Below are positions 25,113 through 32,801 of a stretch of DNA of 64,000 nt, in pieces. Origin of the DNA: an uncultured Clostridium sp. (GTDB lineage: Bacteria > Bacillota > Clostridia > Oscillospirales > Butyricicoccaceae); NCBI GenBank assembly GCA_947427035.1, contig CANEGK010000001.1, forward strand, positions 1 through 64,000. The letters are read 5' to 3'. The translations under genes and the position numbers were made by a program. The stretch's first letter is position 1; every line of letters begins with the position of its first letter. The notes under the pieces are model-generated. The model did not search any database. It worked only from the letters and a program-made list of their open reading frames with translations, and was not told the DNA's origin.

Positions 25113-25682
25113 TTATAGTATCATCGGCTGCAATTGCACGCCTGCCAGCGCGCTGTCCAGCGCCGCTTCACACAGTGTGAAATCAGCCACCATAGATCGC
25201 GGCTTCTTCACAGGATCATCCTGCCGGAACGGTACAAAATAAACCAGCCTGCGGTTCAAAAGCCCGCCGATATTCTGCGCCGCCGTTCCCAAAGCGTCGT
25301 TTGTCGAAACGGCGAGCACCAGCGGCCGGCCGTTTCGCACATGCGCTTTGGCCGCCATGAGCACCGATGTATCGGTTATGCCCCAGTTAAGCTTTGCCAG
25401 CGTATTGCCTGTACACGGAGCAATCAGCATGATGTCAAAAAGCTTTTCCGGTCCGATGCGCTCGGCCTGTACAATGCTCGTCATGGCCGGACGGCCGGTA
25501 ATGGCTTGGACCTGTGCGCAAAAATCCTCTGCTTTAAAAAACCGGGTGTCAGTTTGCGCGCTGGCCGGGGATAAAATAGCGGTCACTTCGTTGTTTTCGG
25601 CCAATACCCGCAGCACTTCAAGCGCACGTGAAAAGGTGCAGAACGAGCCGGTAATACAAACGCCAATGCGTTTCCCTTTCAT
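25113..25682 (-). CDS. dpaB: Dipicolinate synthase subunit B
   Basis: 189 residues, flavoprotein-like fold beginning KRIGVCITGSFCTFS, with LIAPCTGNTLAKLNWGITDT and the C-terminal PFRQDDPVKKPRSMVADF typical of SpoVFB. Together with DpaA it makes dipicolinic acid, the calcium chelator of the spore core, from a lysine-pathway intermediate. ATG 25682 overlaps the dpaA stop (ATGA), so the two are coupled. The frame is open to 25775, but that part is within dpaA. Confidence 0.95.
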   Translation of the reverse strand: MKGKRIGVCITGSFCTFSRALEVLRVLAENNEVTAILSPASAQTDTRFFKAEDFCAQVQAITGRPAMTSIVQAERIGPEKLFDIMLIAPCTGNTLAKLNWGITDTSVLMAAKAHVRNGRPLVLAVSTNDALGTAAQNIGGLLNRRLVYFVPFRQDDPVKKPRSMVADFTLCEAALDSALAGVQLQPMIL

Positions 25683-26560
25683 CCAATCCCCTCCTCCATA
25701 ATGTTGCAGACCGTATCGCGTACGATCTCTGCCGACGTCAGCGGCGCGACTTTTCCAGGCAGCGACAGCGCCCAATGCACCTGAAGCCCCAGCTCATGCG
25801 CGTAATCAAAGTCAACGCCGCCTGGGCGCGATGCCAAGTCAATGATGAGCGCGTCCCCGCGCACGCGCCGCAGCTGTGCTTTTCCCAGCACCAAAGCCGG
25901 AACCGTGTTGAAAATGGCATTAAAGCCGGACAGCTCATATTCCAGCGACGATGTGTACAGCGGGCGGTTGCCCATTGCGCGGATGCAGGCCAAATCCCGC
26001 GGTTTACGCGCCGACACGGCAACCGATGCCCCCAGCGCCCGCAGCCGCGCACTCAGTGCTTTCCCGATGCGTCCGCTGCCAATGACCAGGCAGCTGCTGC
26101 CGCTGATGGTGACCGGCAGCTCCTCCATCGCAATTTGGATGGCGCCTTCGGCCGTCGGTACGGCATTGGCCACCGCCAGTTCCTCGCGCTCCAGATAATC
26201 GACCAAGCGGACGCCCTGTTTTTCCGCCAGCTGCCGGCTCGGCCCGTCAATCGCCCCGCCACATGCCAGCATCCCTGCCTCCATCCCGGCAAACACGTCG
26301 CACACCGGCACCGCTTCACGCGCAAGCGGCGCATTGAGCATTCCCTGTTCGCGTGAAAGCGGCATGGGCAAAACGACGCAATCGGCTTCGGCACACGCCT
26401 CACGCACTGTGTCGCACTGTGTCGTCTGCGGCGGCAGGCTGCACCGATCCAGAGCAAAAGCCCGCACACGATGCCCCTCCTGCGCCAGCAGGCCGCACAA
26501 ACGCGCCTGTCGGCTGTCACCGCCAATGACGGCAAAATTCTTTGTTTCAAATGCCTGCAA
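25679..26560 (-). CDS. dpaA: Dipicolinate synthase subunit A
   Basis: 293 residues with an N-terminal FAVIGGDSRQARLCGLLAQEGH nucleotide-binding motif and a second Rossmann fold (SCLVIGSGRIGKALSARLRALGA, about residue 153), the SpoVFA layout. The start appears to be a TTG at 26560 behind AAAGGGG; no ATG is in frame for the first 70 residues. A CATACAAT element, like the -10 of sporulation sigma factors, is 45-52 bases upstream in the loop of the terminator at 26593-26621. Presence of dpaAB sets this organism apart from clostridia that make dipicolinate with an Etf protein. Confidence 0.94.
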   Translation of the reverse strand: MQAFETKNFAVIGGDSRQARLCGLLAQEGHRVRAFALDRCSLPPQTTQCDTVREACAEADCVVLPMPLSREQGMLNAPLAREAVPVCDVFAGMEAGMLACGGAIDGPSRQLAEKQGVRLVDYLEREELAVANAVPTAEGAIQIAMEELPVTISGSSCLVIGSGRIGKALSARLRALGASVAVSARKPRDLACIRAMGNRPLYTSSLEYELSGFNAIFNTVPALVLGKAQLRRVRGDALIIDLASRPGGVDFDYAHELGLQVHWALSLPGKVAPLTSAEIVRDTVCNIMEEGIG

Positions 26561-26592
26561 ACCATATCAACCCCTTTGAAAAAATCAAAAAA

Positions 26593-26626
26593 CCTTTCTT
26601 TCACATTGTATGAAAGAAAGGCTTTT
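26593..26626 (-). terminator. Terminator after the glycosyltransferase gene
   Basis: A perfect 11-bp stem, 26593-26603 with 26611-26621. On the minus strand it continues into TTTTTT. It lies about 30 bases past the stop at 26652. Confidence 0.8.
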
Positions 26627-26651
26627 TGGGTTTGTATTTTTAAACAGAGCC

Positions 26652-27782
26652 TTAAAAGGCCGAACCGGCAAGCTGCCTGGCCACCAAATCGACGAGATCG
26701 CCGCCTGCGTTGGGCTTGGAAATGCAATCGATACGCCGCTTCATATCTTCGACCCGCTGGGCGTCGTTGAGCAGCATGGCGATGGCTTCGTCCAAAGGAA
26801 AGGAGCGCTCGGCCCGTACACATGCACCCTGATTAAGCAGAAATTCCAAATTGCGCTCTTCGTGCCCGGCAATGGGGTTGATGACCACCATGGGCAAACC
26901 TTTGAGCAGGGCCTCAGTCACAGTCAGCCCACCCGGTTTAGACACCAGAATATCAGCGGCATCCATCATCTCATGGACATTGTCGACAAATCCATATACA
27001 TGGATTCGGGCAAAGGGCATACTGTCGCGCAAACGCTCAAAATCACTCTTCTGCTTATGGTTATTGCCGCAGACAACAGCCAGCTCTATCTTCTGCCGCA
27101 CCGACAGAATCTTTCCGGCCTCGTCGTCGACCAAACCATAGCCCAGCCCGCCTCCCATCAATAAAATGACCTTGCTGTCGCTTTCGTAACCGAGCTGGCG
27201 CCTCGCTTCGCTCTTTTCCATCCTGCGATAAAACTTGGGGTGAACCGGAATGCCAAGCGGATGGATAATATCGCGCCGGATCCCCTTTTTGACGGCACGG
27301 TACACCAGCGCTTCGCTGGCAATAATAAAATGATCCATGGTTGAAAGCGTTTCCCAATAAGGATGAATGGTATAGTCGGTGCAAATGCCGAGCAGCTGCG
27401 CGTGGCAGCGCCCTTTTTTCTTCAGTTCATGCACCAGCTGCGCCGCAAAAACATGTGTGCAGATGATGAATTCCGGATTCATTTCACGCAGCAGCTTCTC
27501 AAACTTATAGGTACACAGCGCGTTGATAAAGCTCATCAGGTTAAAACGGTCGTCCAGAGCGCCGGAGTCGAGGTACTGGTAAATCAGGCGGTAAACCTCG
27601 GGCGTATATTTTGCATACAGCAGCGAGCTTTTATCGATGGTTTCCGAAATAAGCTTATTGACATATTGATAGACGTCGATACATTCTGTCGGTATTCCCC
27701 GATCTATCAGCCGTTGCTCAATGGATTTCGCCGTGGCTGTGTGACCGTATCCGGCCGAAACGGTCAGAATAAGAACGCGCAT
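26652..27782 (-). CDS. UgtP/MGDG-synthase-like diacylglycerol glycosyltransferase
   Basis: 376 residues, GT-B fold of family GT28. The N-terminal motif LTVSAGYGHTATAKSI is the MGDG_synth lipid-acceptor domain, and the C-terminal nucleotide-sugar domain has LLMGGGLG and the donor-site signature SKPGGLTVTEALLKGLPMVV. The family transfers hexose from UDP-sugar to diacylglycerol, giving glycolipids and lipoteichoic-acid anchors. ATG 27782 has AGGGGG upstream. It is divergent from murC. Exact sugar and product are not predictable from sequence. Confidence 0.9.
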   Translation of the reverse strand: MRVLILTVSAGYGHTATAKSIEQRLIDRGIPTECIDVYQYVNKLISETIDKSSLLYAKYTPEVYRLIYQYLDSGALDDRFNLMSFINALCTYKFEKLLREMNPEFIICTHVFAAQLVHELKKKGRCHAQLLGICTDYTIHPYWETLSTMDHFIIASEALVYRAVKKGIRRDIIHPLGIPVHPKFYRRMEKSEARRQLGYESDSKVILLMGGGLGYGLVDDEAGKILSVRQKIELAVVCGNNHKQKSDFERLRDSMPFARIHVYGFVDNVHEMMDAADILVSKPGGLTVTEALLKGLPMVVINPIAGHEERNLEFLLNQGACVRAERSFPLDEAIAMLLNDAQRVEDMKRRIDCISKPNAGGDLVDLVARQLAGSAF

Positions 27783-27833
27783 GCCTTTTCCCCCTGTACC
27801 GCTGCAAAATATGCAGAAAGCAAATTTATACTA

Positions 27834-27862
27834 TTTATATTTTACCACTTTTGCGATATAAT
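27834..27862 (+). promoter_or_regulatory. Predicted sigma-A promoter of murC
   Basis: TTTATA (27834-27839), 17-bp spacer, perfect TATAAT (27857-27862), 78 bases upstream of ATG 27940. Confidence 0.5.
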
Positions 27863-27939
27863 AGCTATGGCATACTGCATGATGTTTGCCCGCGCCAGCT
27901 GGCGCGCTTCAATTTACAATGAACAAATGGGGTGTCTTC

Positions 27940-29316
27940 ATGACTTTGACCGAGCTTGAAAAGCTGATATCGGCAAAAAAACCCATCCATTTAAGCGGCA
28001 TCGGCGGTGTATCCATGCGCGCTCTGGCTGAGCTTTTACTGGATATGGGGGCCTGCATACAGGGCTCTGATCGCGAGCGTTCTCCCTTTACCGACCGGCT
28101 CGAACAGCTGGGAGCACGTATTTTTATCGGCCAGCGTGAGTCCAATGTTGAAGGGGCGGCCGCCGTCATCCGCACTGCGGCGGTTTTGGATCAGAACCCC
28201 GAAATTATCGCCGCGCGGCGGCTGGGGCTTCCCGTTGTCGAACGCGGGCAGGCGTGGGGACTGCTTATGGGGCGTTATGGCCACTCCGTCTGCATCGCCG
28301 GCACTCATGGCAAAACTTCGACTACGTCAATGGTGGCGACCTTTGCGCAAAGCGCCGGCCTGGATCCCACCGTCATGGTGGGCGGCGAGCTTTCCAGCAT
28401 CGGGGGCGGTACGCTGCGCATCGGAAAACGCGACCTTTTTGTCGCCGAAGCCTGTGAATATAAAAACAGTTACCACAGCTTCTCCCCTACTATAGCCGTC
28501 ATTTTGAATATTGACCGCGATCATCTGGATTTTTTCAGTGATACCGATGACATCATTGCATCTTTTCGACATTTTGCCTCACTCGTCCCCGCAGACGGCA
28601 TTGTCATCGCCAATCGTGACGACCCCAACACCATGCGCGCTGTCGAAGGGCTCAACCGCCGTGTTATGACCTTCGGACTGCTGCCCGGGGCTGATGTCAC
28701 CGCGCAAAATATTGTCTGCGATAAGGGATTTTACAGCTTTGACGTCGTCTCGTCAGGCAGTCTGTGGTGCCGTCTGGCCCTTTCGGTGCCGGGCGAGCAC
28801 AATCTTTCCAACGCGCTGGCTGCGGCGGCCTGCGCCATCTGCCTGAACGTTCCGCCACAGGCTTTTGCCGATGGCATTGCCGCTTACCGCGGCGTCGGCC
28901 GGCGTTTCGAATCCAAGGGAAAATACCATGGCGCCCTGCTCTTTGACGACTACGCCCATCATCCCAGCGAAATTGAGGCTACGCTCAAAGCGGCCCGCTC
29001 CATGGAACCTGCGCGTGTCATCTGTATTTTCCAGCCACACACCTATTCCCGGACGATTTCTCTGCGTGAAGAGTTTGCTCAGGCTCTTTCCCATGCCGAT
29101 GTCTGCGTCATCACCGATATTTACGCCAGCCGGGAAATCAATACGGCCGGCATCAACGGCCATTATCTTTCTGAACTGATTCCCGGGGCTGTCAATGTCG
29201 CCGGATTCAGCGAAGCCCGACAGTTTATCGAGCAGAACGCCCGGGCGGGCGATATTATCTTCAGCATGGGCGCGGGAGACGTCTGGCGCATCTGGGACGG
29301 CTTCCCCGCTGAATAA
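27940..29316 (+). CDS. murC: UDP-N-acetylmuramate--L-alanine ligase
   Basis: 458 residues, full length. It has the N-terminal Rossmann motif HLSGIGGVSMRALAELL, the ATP loop AGTHGKTSTTSM (about residue 122), the central LNIDRDHLDFF, and the C-terminal YAHHPSEIEATL and FQPHTYSRT motifs typical of MurC. It adds L-Ala to UDP-MurNAc in peptidoglycan synthesis. ATG 27940 follows GGGGTG. The D-aminopeptidase gene follows 19 bases later. Confidence 0.97.
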   Translation: MTLTELEKLISAKKPIHLSGIGGVSMRALAELLLDMGACIQGSDRERSPFTDRLEQLGARIFIGQRESNVEGAAAVIRTAAVLDQNPEIIAARRLGLPVVERGQAWGLLMGRYGHSVCIAGTHGKTSTTSMVATFAQSAGLDPTVMVGGELSSIGGGTLRIGKRDLFVAEACEYKNSYHSFSPTIAVILNIDRDHLDFFSDTDDIIASFRHFASLVPADGIVIANRDDPNTMRAVEGLNRRVMTFGLLPGADVTAQNIVCDKGFYSFDVVSSGSLWCRLALSVPGEHNLSNALAAAACAICLNVPPQAFADGIAAYRGVGRRFESKGKYHGALLFDDYAHHPSEIEATLKAARSMEPARVICIFQPHTYSRTISLREEFAQALSHADVCVITDIYASREINTAGINGHYLSELIPGAVNVAGFSEARQFIEQNARAGDIIFSMGAGDVWRIWDGFPAE

Positions 29317-29335
29317 TAAGGAAGGTGTGAAAAAA

Positions 29336-30169
29336 ATGAAAGTGTACATTTCTGTCGACGCGGAGGGCATCAGCGGAATTTTCAAGCTGACCCAGGTTTT
29401 GCCCGAAAAGCCCGACTATGGCTTTTTGCGGCGAATGATGGCCAACGACGTCAACGCCGCCATCCGGGGAGCTGTCGCAGCGGGCGCTGACGAAATCCTG
29501 GTCAACGACTGCCACAATTTGGGCGATAACCTGGTGCTTGATCAGCTGGACCCCCGGGCCAGCCTGCTGTCCGGCGCTGACAAGCCGCTCGTCATGGCCG
29601 AAGGGCTGGAGCGCGGCTTTGACGCCGCTATCCTGGTCGGTTACCATTGCCCCAAGGGCTTTAAAGGCATCATCAGCCATACGTTTATTTACGGGATGGT
29701 TCTGGACGCCAAAATCAACGGCGTATCCTTTGGTGAAGCCGACATTGTCGGCCATGTTGCCGGCCATTTCGGCACACCGCTTGTCATGGTCACCGGCGAT
29801 AACTGTCTTGCTGCGCGCTGCCAGCAGCTGATGCCCGGCGTACATACCGTCACCACCAAGGAATGCATCGGAAATGGAACCGCGCTTTGCCGGCATCCCA
29901 GTGCGACGGCCGCCGATATTGAAAAAACCGCTGAAGCGGCAGTCCGCAATCGCACGCAGATCAAACCGCTGCATGTCGACGGACCCGTTCATCTCGAACT
30001 GACGCTCTCCGCAGCCACCATGGCGCAGCTCGCCTGCAATATCTGCGGTTTTACTGCCGACCCGGAACGCCACAATGTCGTACATTATACGGGCGGCGAT
30101 TTTCTTGAGGTCTATACCGCTTTTCTTGCAGCTATTCATCAGGCAATGAATTTCAAGGATCTCACATAA
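29336..30169 (+). CDS. dppA: D-aminopeptidase, M55 (DppA) family
   Basis: 277 residues. The M55 zinc site is visible as DAEGISG (Asp and Glu, residues 8-10), the His in NDCHN (about residue 62), the His in LVGYHCPKG (about residue 104) and the Glu in GEADIVGH (about residue 134). DppA releases N-terminal D-amino acids from peptides such as D-Ala-D-Ala, so it may recycle wall peptides. Likely cotranscribed with murC. A terminator follows. Confidence 0.92.
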   Translation: MKVYISVDAEGISGIFKLTQVLPEKPDYGFLRRMMANDVNAAIRGAVAAGADEILVNDCHNLGDNLVLDQLDPRASLLSGADKPLVMAEGLERGFDAAILVGYHCPKGFKGIISHTFIYGMVLDAKINGVSFGEADIVGHVAGHFGTPLVMVTGDNCLAARCQQLMPGVHTVTTKECIGNGTALCRHPSATAADIEKTAEAAVRNRTQIKPLHVDGPVHLELTLSAATMAQLACNICGFTADPERHNVVHYTGGDFLEVYTAFLAAIHQAMNFKDLT

Positions 30170-30190
30170 CCGCGGCTTCTATGCAAAAAT

Positions 30191-30228
30191 ACGCGGCCTG
30201 TCAGGATTTCCGACAGGCCGTGTTCTTT
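30191..30228. terminator. Terminator after dppA
   Basis: A 12-bp stem, 30191-30202 with 30212-30223 (one G-U pair), followed by TTCTTTT, in a convergent gap. Confidence 0.75.
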
Positions 30229-30262
30229 TAATTTTACAGTTTTTCAATGTTTGAAGGCCGTT

Positions 30263-30889
30263 TTACAGCTTTACGATGTCTTTGACGTGTTCGAAGTCAT
30301 TTTCAAAGACAACCTCTGTCTTTCCCTGATCGTCAACGTCGATTCGGGTGATAGATGTGTTCCGTACCCAGGGCATTTCGTTAATCCTTTCAATGCCATA
30401 CCCATGAAAAAAGCACAGGGCATTGCGAATGGCACAGCCATGCGATACCACAGCGATTGTTTTTCCCCGGTTCTCTTCCAAAATACGAAGCAGCGCGCGG
30501 TTGACACGCTGATAGACCTGCTGCATGTTTTCACCGCCGGGGGACTGAAAGAGCCACGGCGTTTCGCGCCACATCTCCATCTCAGCCGGGTAACCGGCGC
30601 GCAGCTCATCCCACGACTTTTCCTCCCATTCGCCGCAGTGCATTTCCGCCACATCGGGCTCAATCTGCAAAGGCAGACCATGATAACGGTTAGCGGCCTT
30701 CGCCGTGTCGCGCGCGCGCACAAGCGGGCTGGAAATCAGCACGTCAAAAGGCAAATCCCGGCAGCGCTCCCCCAATCGGTCAATCTGCCGGCGCCCCTGC
30801 TCGCTTAACGGACAATCGGTGCTGCCCTGAAACCGCCCTGCGTCGTTACCTGTCGTCTCACCGTGCCGGATTATGTATAATGTCGTCAT
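30263..30889 (-). CDS. Histidine phosphatase family protein (phosphoglycerate-mutase-like)
   Basis: 208 residues. The signature LYIIRHGETTGNDAGRFQG holds the catalytic His and Arg; SSPLVRARDTA holds the second Arg, EMHCGEWE the Glu, and VVSHGCAIR the second His. The family includes phosphoglycerate mutases and broad phosphatases such as CobC and PhoE; the size favours a phosphatase. ATG 30889 follows AGAGGAAGG. It lies downstream of mreB, separated by a terminator. Confidence 0.9.
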   Translation of the reverse strand: MTTLYIIRHGETTGNDAGRFQGSTDCPLSEQGRRQIDRLGERCRDLPFDVLISSPLVRARDTAKAANRYHGLPLQIEPDVAEMHCGEWEEKSWDELRAGYPAEMEMWRETPWLFQSPGGENMQQVYQRVNRALLRILEENRGKTIAVVSHGCAIRNALCFFHGYGIERINEMPWVRNTSITRIDVDDQGKTEVVFENDFEHVKDIVKL

Positions 30890-30921
30890 GCCCTTCCTCT
30901 TTTCTTTATCCTGCGGCCGCC

Positions 30922-30954
30922 AAAAAGCGCCGAAAGCCCAAAGACCCCCGGCGC
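30922..30954 (-). terminator. Terminator after mreB
   Basis: A 6-bp GCGCCG/CGGCGC outer stem plus an inner GGG/CCC pairing. On the minus strand it is followed by TTTTT. It lies 15 bases past the mreB stop. Confidence 0.6.
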
Positions 30955-30968
30955 CTGCGGCTCATCGG

Positions 30969-31991
30969 TTACATCATCTGGCGCTTGCGCGTCAGATTCA
31001 TTGTACCGTCCTGCATGATATCGATGTTTTCCAGCGCCTTGCCCGTTCCATATGCAACGCAGGAAATGGCGTCGTCGGCAACACGTGTGGCAATGCCTGT
31101 TTTGGATTCAATCAGCTTATCAAAGCCATAAATCAGGCTGCCGCCGCCTGTCATAACAATGCCGTTGGTAGCGATATCACCAACCAATTCAGGCGCAGTC
31201 CGCTCCAATACCGAGTGGACCGCCTCAATAATTTTGGCCGTCACCTCTTCAAAAGCCTCAATCATCTCAGACGAGCTGACAGTAAAGATGCGGGGCAGGC
31301 CGGTCATCAGGCAGCGCCCCTTGACCTCCATCGTCTTCTCTTCGGGGCGCGGGTACACACAGCCGATGGTCATTTTCATTTCTTCTGCGGTGCGCTCACC
31401 AATGAGCACATTGTGCTTGCGGCGGATATATTTGACTATCGATTCGTCAAATTTATCACCGGCCACTTTGATAGACGTCGACTCTACAATGCCGCCGAGC
31501 GAGATAACGGCGATATCGCTTGTCCCGCCGCCAATGTCGACCACCATGTTGCCGTTCGGCTTGGAAATATCGATGCCCGCGCCGATGGCAGCCGCCACCG
31601 GTTCTTCAATCAGGAAAACGCGGCGCGCGCCGGCCTGCGTACCGGCGTCAATGACGGCGCGCTCTTCCACTTCGGTAATGACGCTGGGAATGCAGATGAT
31701 GATATTGGGCTTCATCAGGCGGAAACCCAGCACTTTTTTAATGAACTCCTTGATCATCTTCTCGGTCATTTCATAGTCGGAAATAACGCCCTCACGCAAA
31801 GGACGCACGGCGACAATATTGCCCGGCGTTCTGCCCAGCATACTCTGTGCATCCGACCCGACGGCCAAGATTTTACCCGTTGATTTATCAACGGCGACCA
31901 CCGACGGCTCGCACAGCGCGATTCCCTTTCCTTTTACAAAAACAAGAACAGAAGCTGTTCCCAGATCAATCCCGATATCTCCAGACGACAT
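30969..31991 (-). CDS. mreB: Rod-shape protein MreB/Mbl
   Basis: 340 residues of the bacterial actin family. Phosphate 1 is GIDLGTASVLVFVKGKG, phosphate 2 is VVDIGGGTSDIAVIS, and the adenosine site is VMTGGGSLIYGFDKLI. It polymerises under the membrane to direct lateral wall synthesis. ATG 31991 with GAGGTG upstream is preferred over the frame start at 32006. No mreC or mreD is adjacent, which suggests the Mbl/MreBH-like solo copy found in many Firmicutes; I cannot tell which paralogue. Confidence 0.93.
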   Translation of the reverse strand: MSSGDIGIDLGTASVLVFVKGKGIALCEPSVVAVDKSTGKILAVGSDAQSMLGRTPGNIVAVRPLREGVISDYEMTEKMIKEFIKKVLGFRLMKPNIIICIPSVITEVEERAVIDAGTQAGARRVFLIEEPVAAAIGAGIDISKPNGNMVVDIGGGTSDIAVISLGGIVESTSIKVAGDKFDESIVKYIRRKHNVLIGERTAEEMKMTIGCVYPRPEEKTMEVKGRCLMTGLPRIFTVSSSEMIEAFEEVTAKIIEAVHSVLERTAPELVGDIATNGIVMTGGGSLIYGFDKLIESKTGIATRVADDAISCVAYGTGKALENIDIMQDGTMNLTRKRQMM

Positions 31992-32107
31992 ATTTTTGCA
32001 CCTCACACTTTCCTGATGATTCCTACGTCCAGTCCTTTATTCCTTGACACAGCCCCGTCGTGCAGCTGAAAAAGTAAAAAGTCCCCATTTTTATTTGCAA
32101 TGAGTTT

Positions 32108-32136
32108 ATTATATCCAATTAGACGGCACTTTTCAA
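32108..32136 (-). promoter_or_regulatory. Predicted sigma-A promoter of mreB
   Basis: On the minus strand TTGAAA (32136-32131), 17-bp spacer, TATAAT (32113-32108), about 115 bases upstream of the start. Confidence 0.65.
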
Positions 32137-32153
32137 CAACATTTTGCGAGTTA

Positions 32154-32801
32154 TCATGTTTTTTTAGCGACGGCCGCCGCTGCAGCGCACACCTGTTCTG
32201 CGCCGGCCTCGCGCAGTGTCCTGGCGCACTCGGAAAAAGTCGCGCCTGTCGTCAGAATATCGTCGACAATGAGCACGCGCGCATCCAAAACCGATGCAGT
32301 TTTTACAATGCTAAAAGCGTCAAATACATTGGCGCGGCGTTCGGCCGGGTTCAGCCCATACATGGGCTGCGTTTGACGGCTGCGCTTCAGCGCCTGTACC
32401 AACGGTATCTCCAGATAACAGGCTACTTGTTCGGCAATGAGCTGCGCGTGATCGTACCCGCGCTCGCGCAGGTTGTGCGCGCTGGTCGGAACCCATGTGA
32501 CAAAGTCAAAAACTTCGTCCAGTTGCGTCTGAATCTGATGGGCCAGCAACCGCCCCAACGGCTTCGCAGTCGACTGTCTGCCGCGGAACTTCAGGCGGTG
32601 TATCGCTGTGCGCACCTTTTCTTCATATGCCAGCGCGCCGACGCACCGGTCGACAAATTCAGGCGTTTTAACCTGTCCGGGCGGTAAAAAACGCAGTTCG
32701 CCCATGCACCGGGCACAGATTTCCATCTCGCCCCGTTGCAAAAAACGATTGCAAAAGGCACAGCGCGGCGGAAACAAAAGCCGCAGCAACTCACCTTTCA
32801 T
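32154..32801 (-). CDS. comF: ComF family protein (phosphoribosyltransferase-like)
   Basis: 215 residues: an N-terminal four-cysteine zinc ribbon (CAFC...CARC, about residues 14-34), then a PRTase domain with VLIVDDILTTGATFSECA (PRPP-binding loop, about residue 175). ComF is needed for DNA uptake in competent Firmicutes. It overlaps the end of recD2 by 11 bases. Other competence genes are not in this window. Confidence 0.9.
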   Translation of the reverse strand: MKGELLRLLFPPRCAFCNRFLQRGEMEICARCMGELRFLPPGQVKTPEFVDRCVGALAYEEKVRTAIHRLKFRGRQSTAKPLGRLLAHQIQTQLDEVFDFVTWVPTSAHNLRERGYDHAQLIAEQVACYLEIPLVQALKRSRQTQPMYGLNPAERRANVFDAFSIVKTASVLDARVLIVDDILTTGATFSECARTLREAGAEQVCAAAAAVAKKT

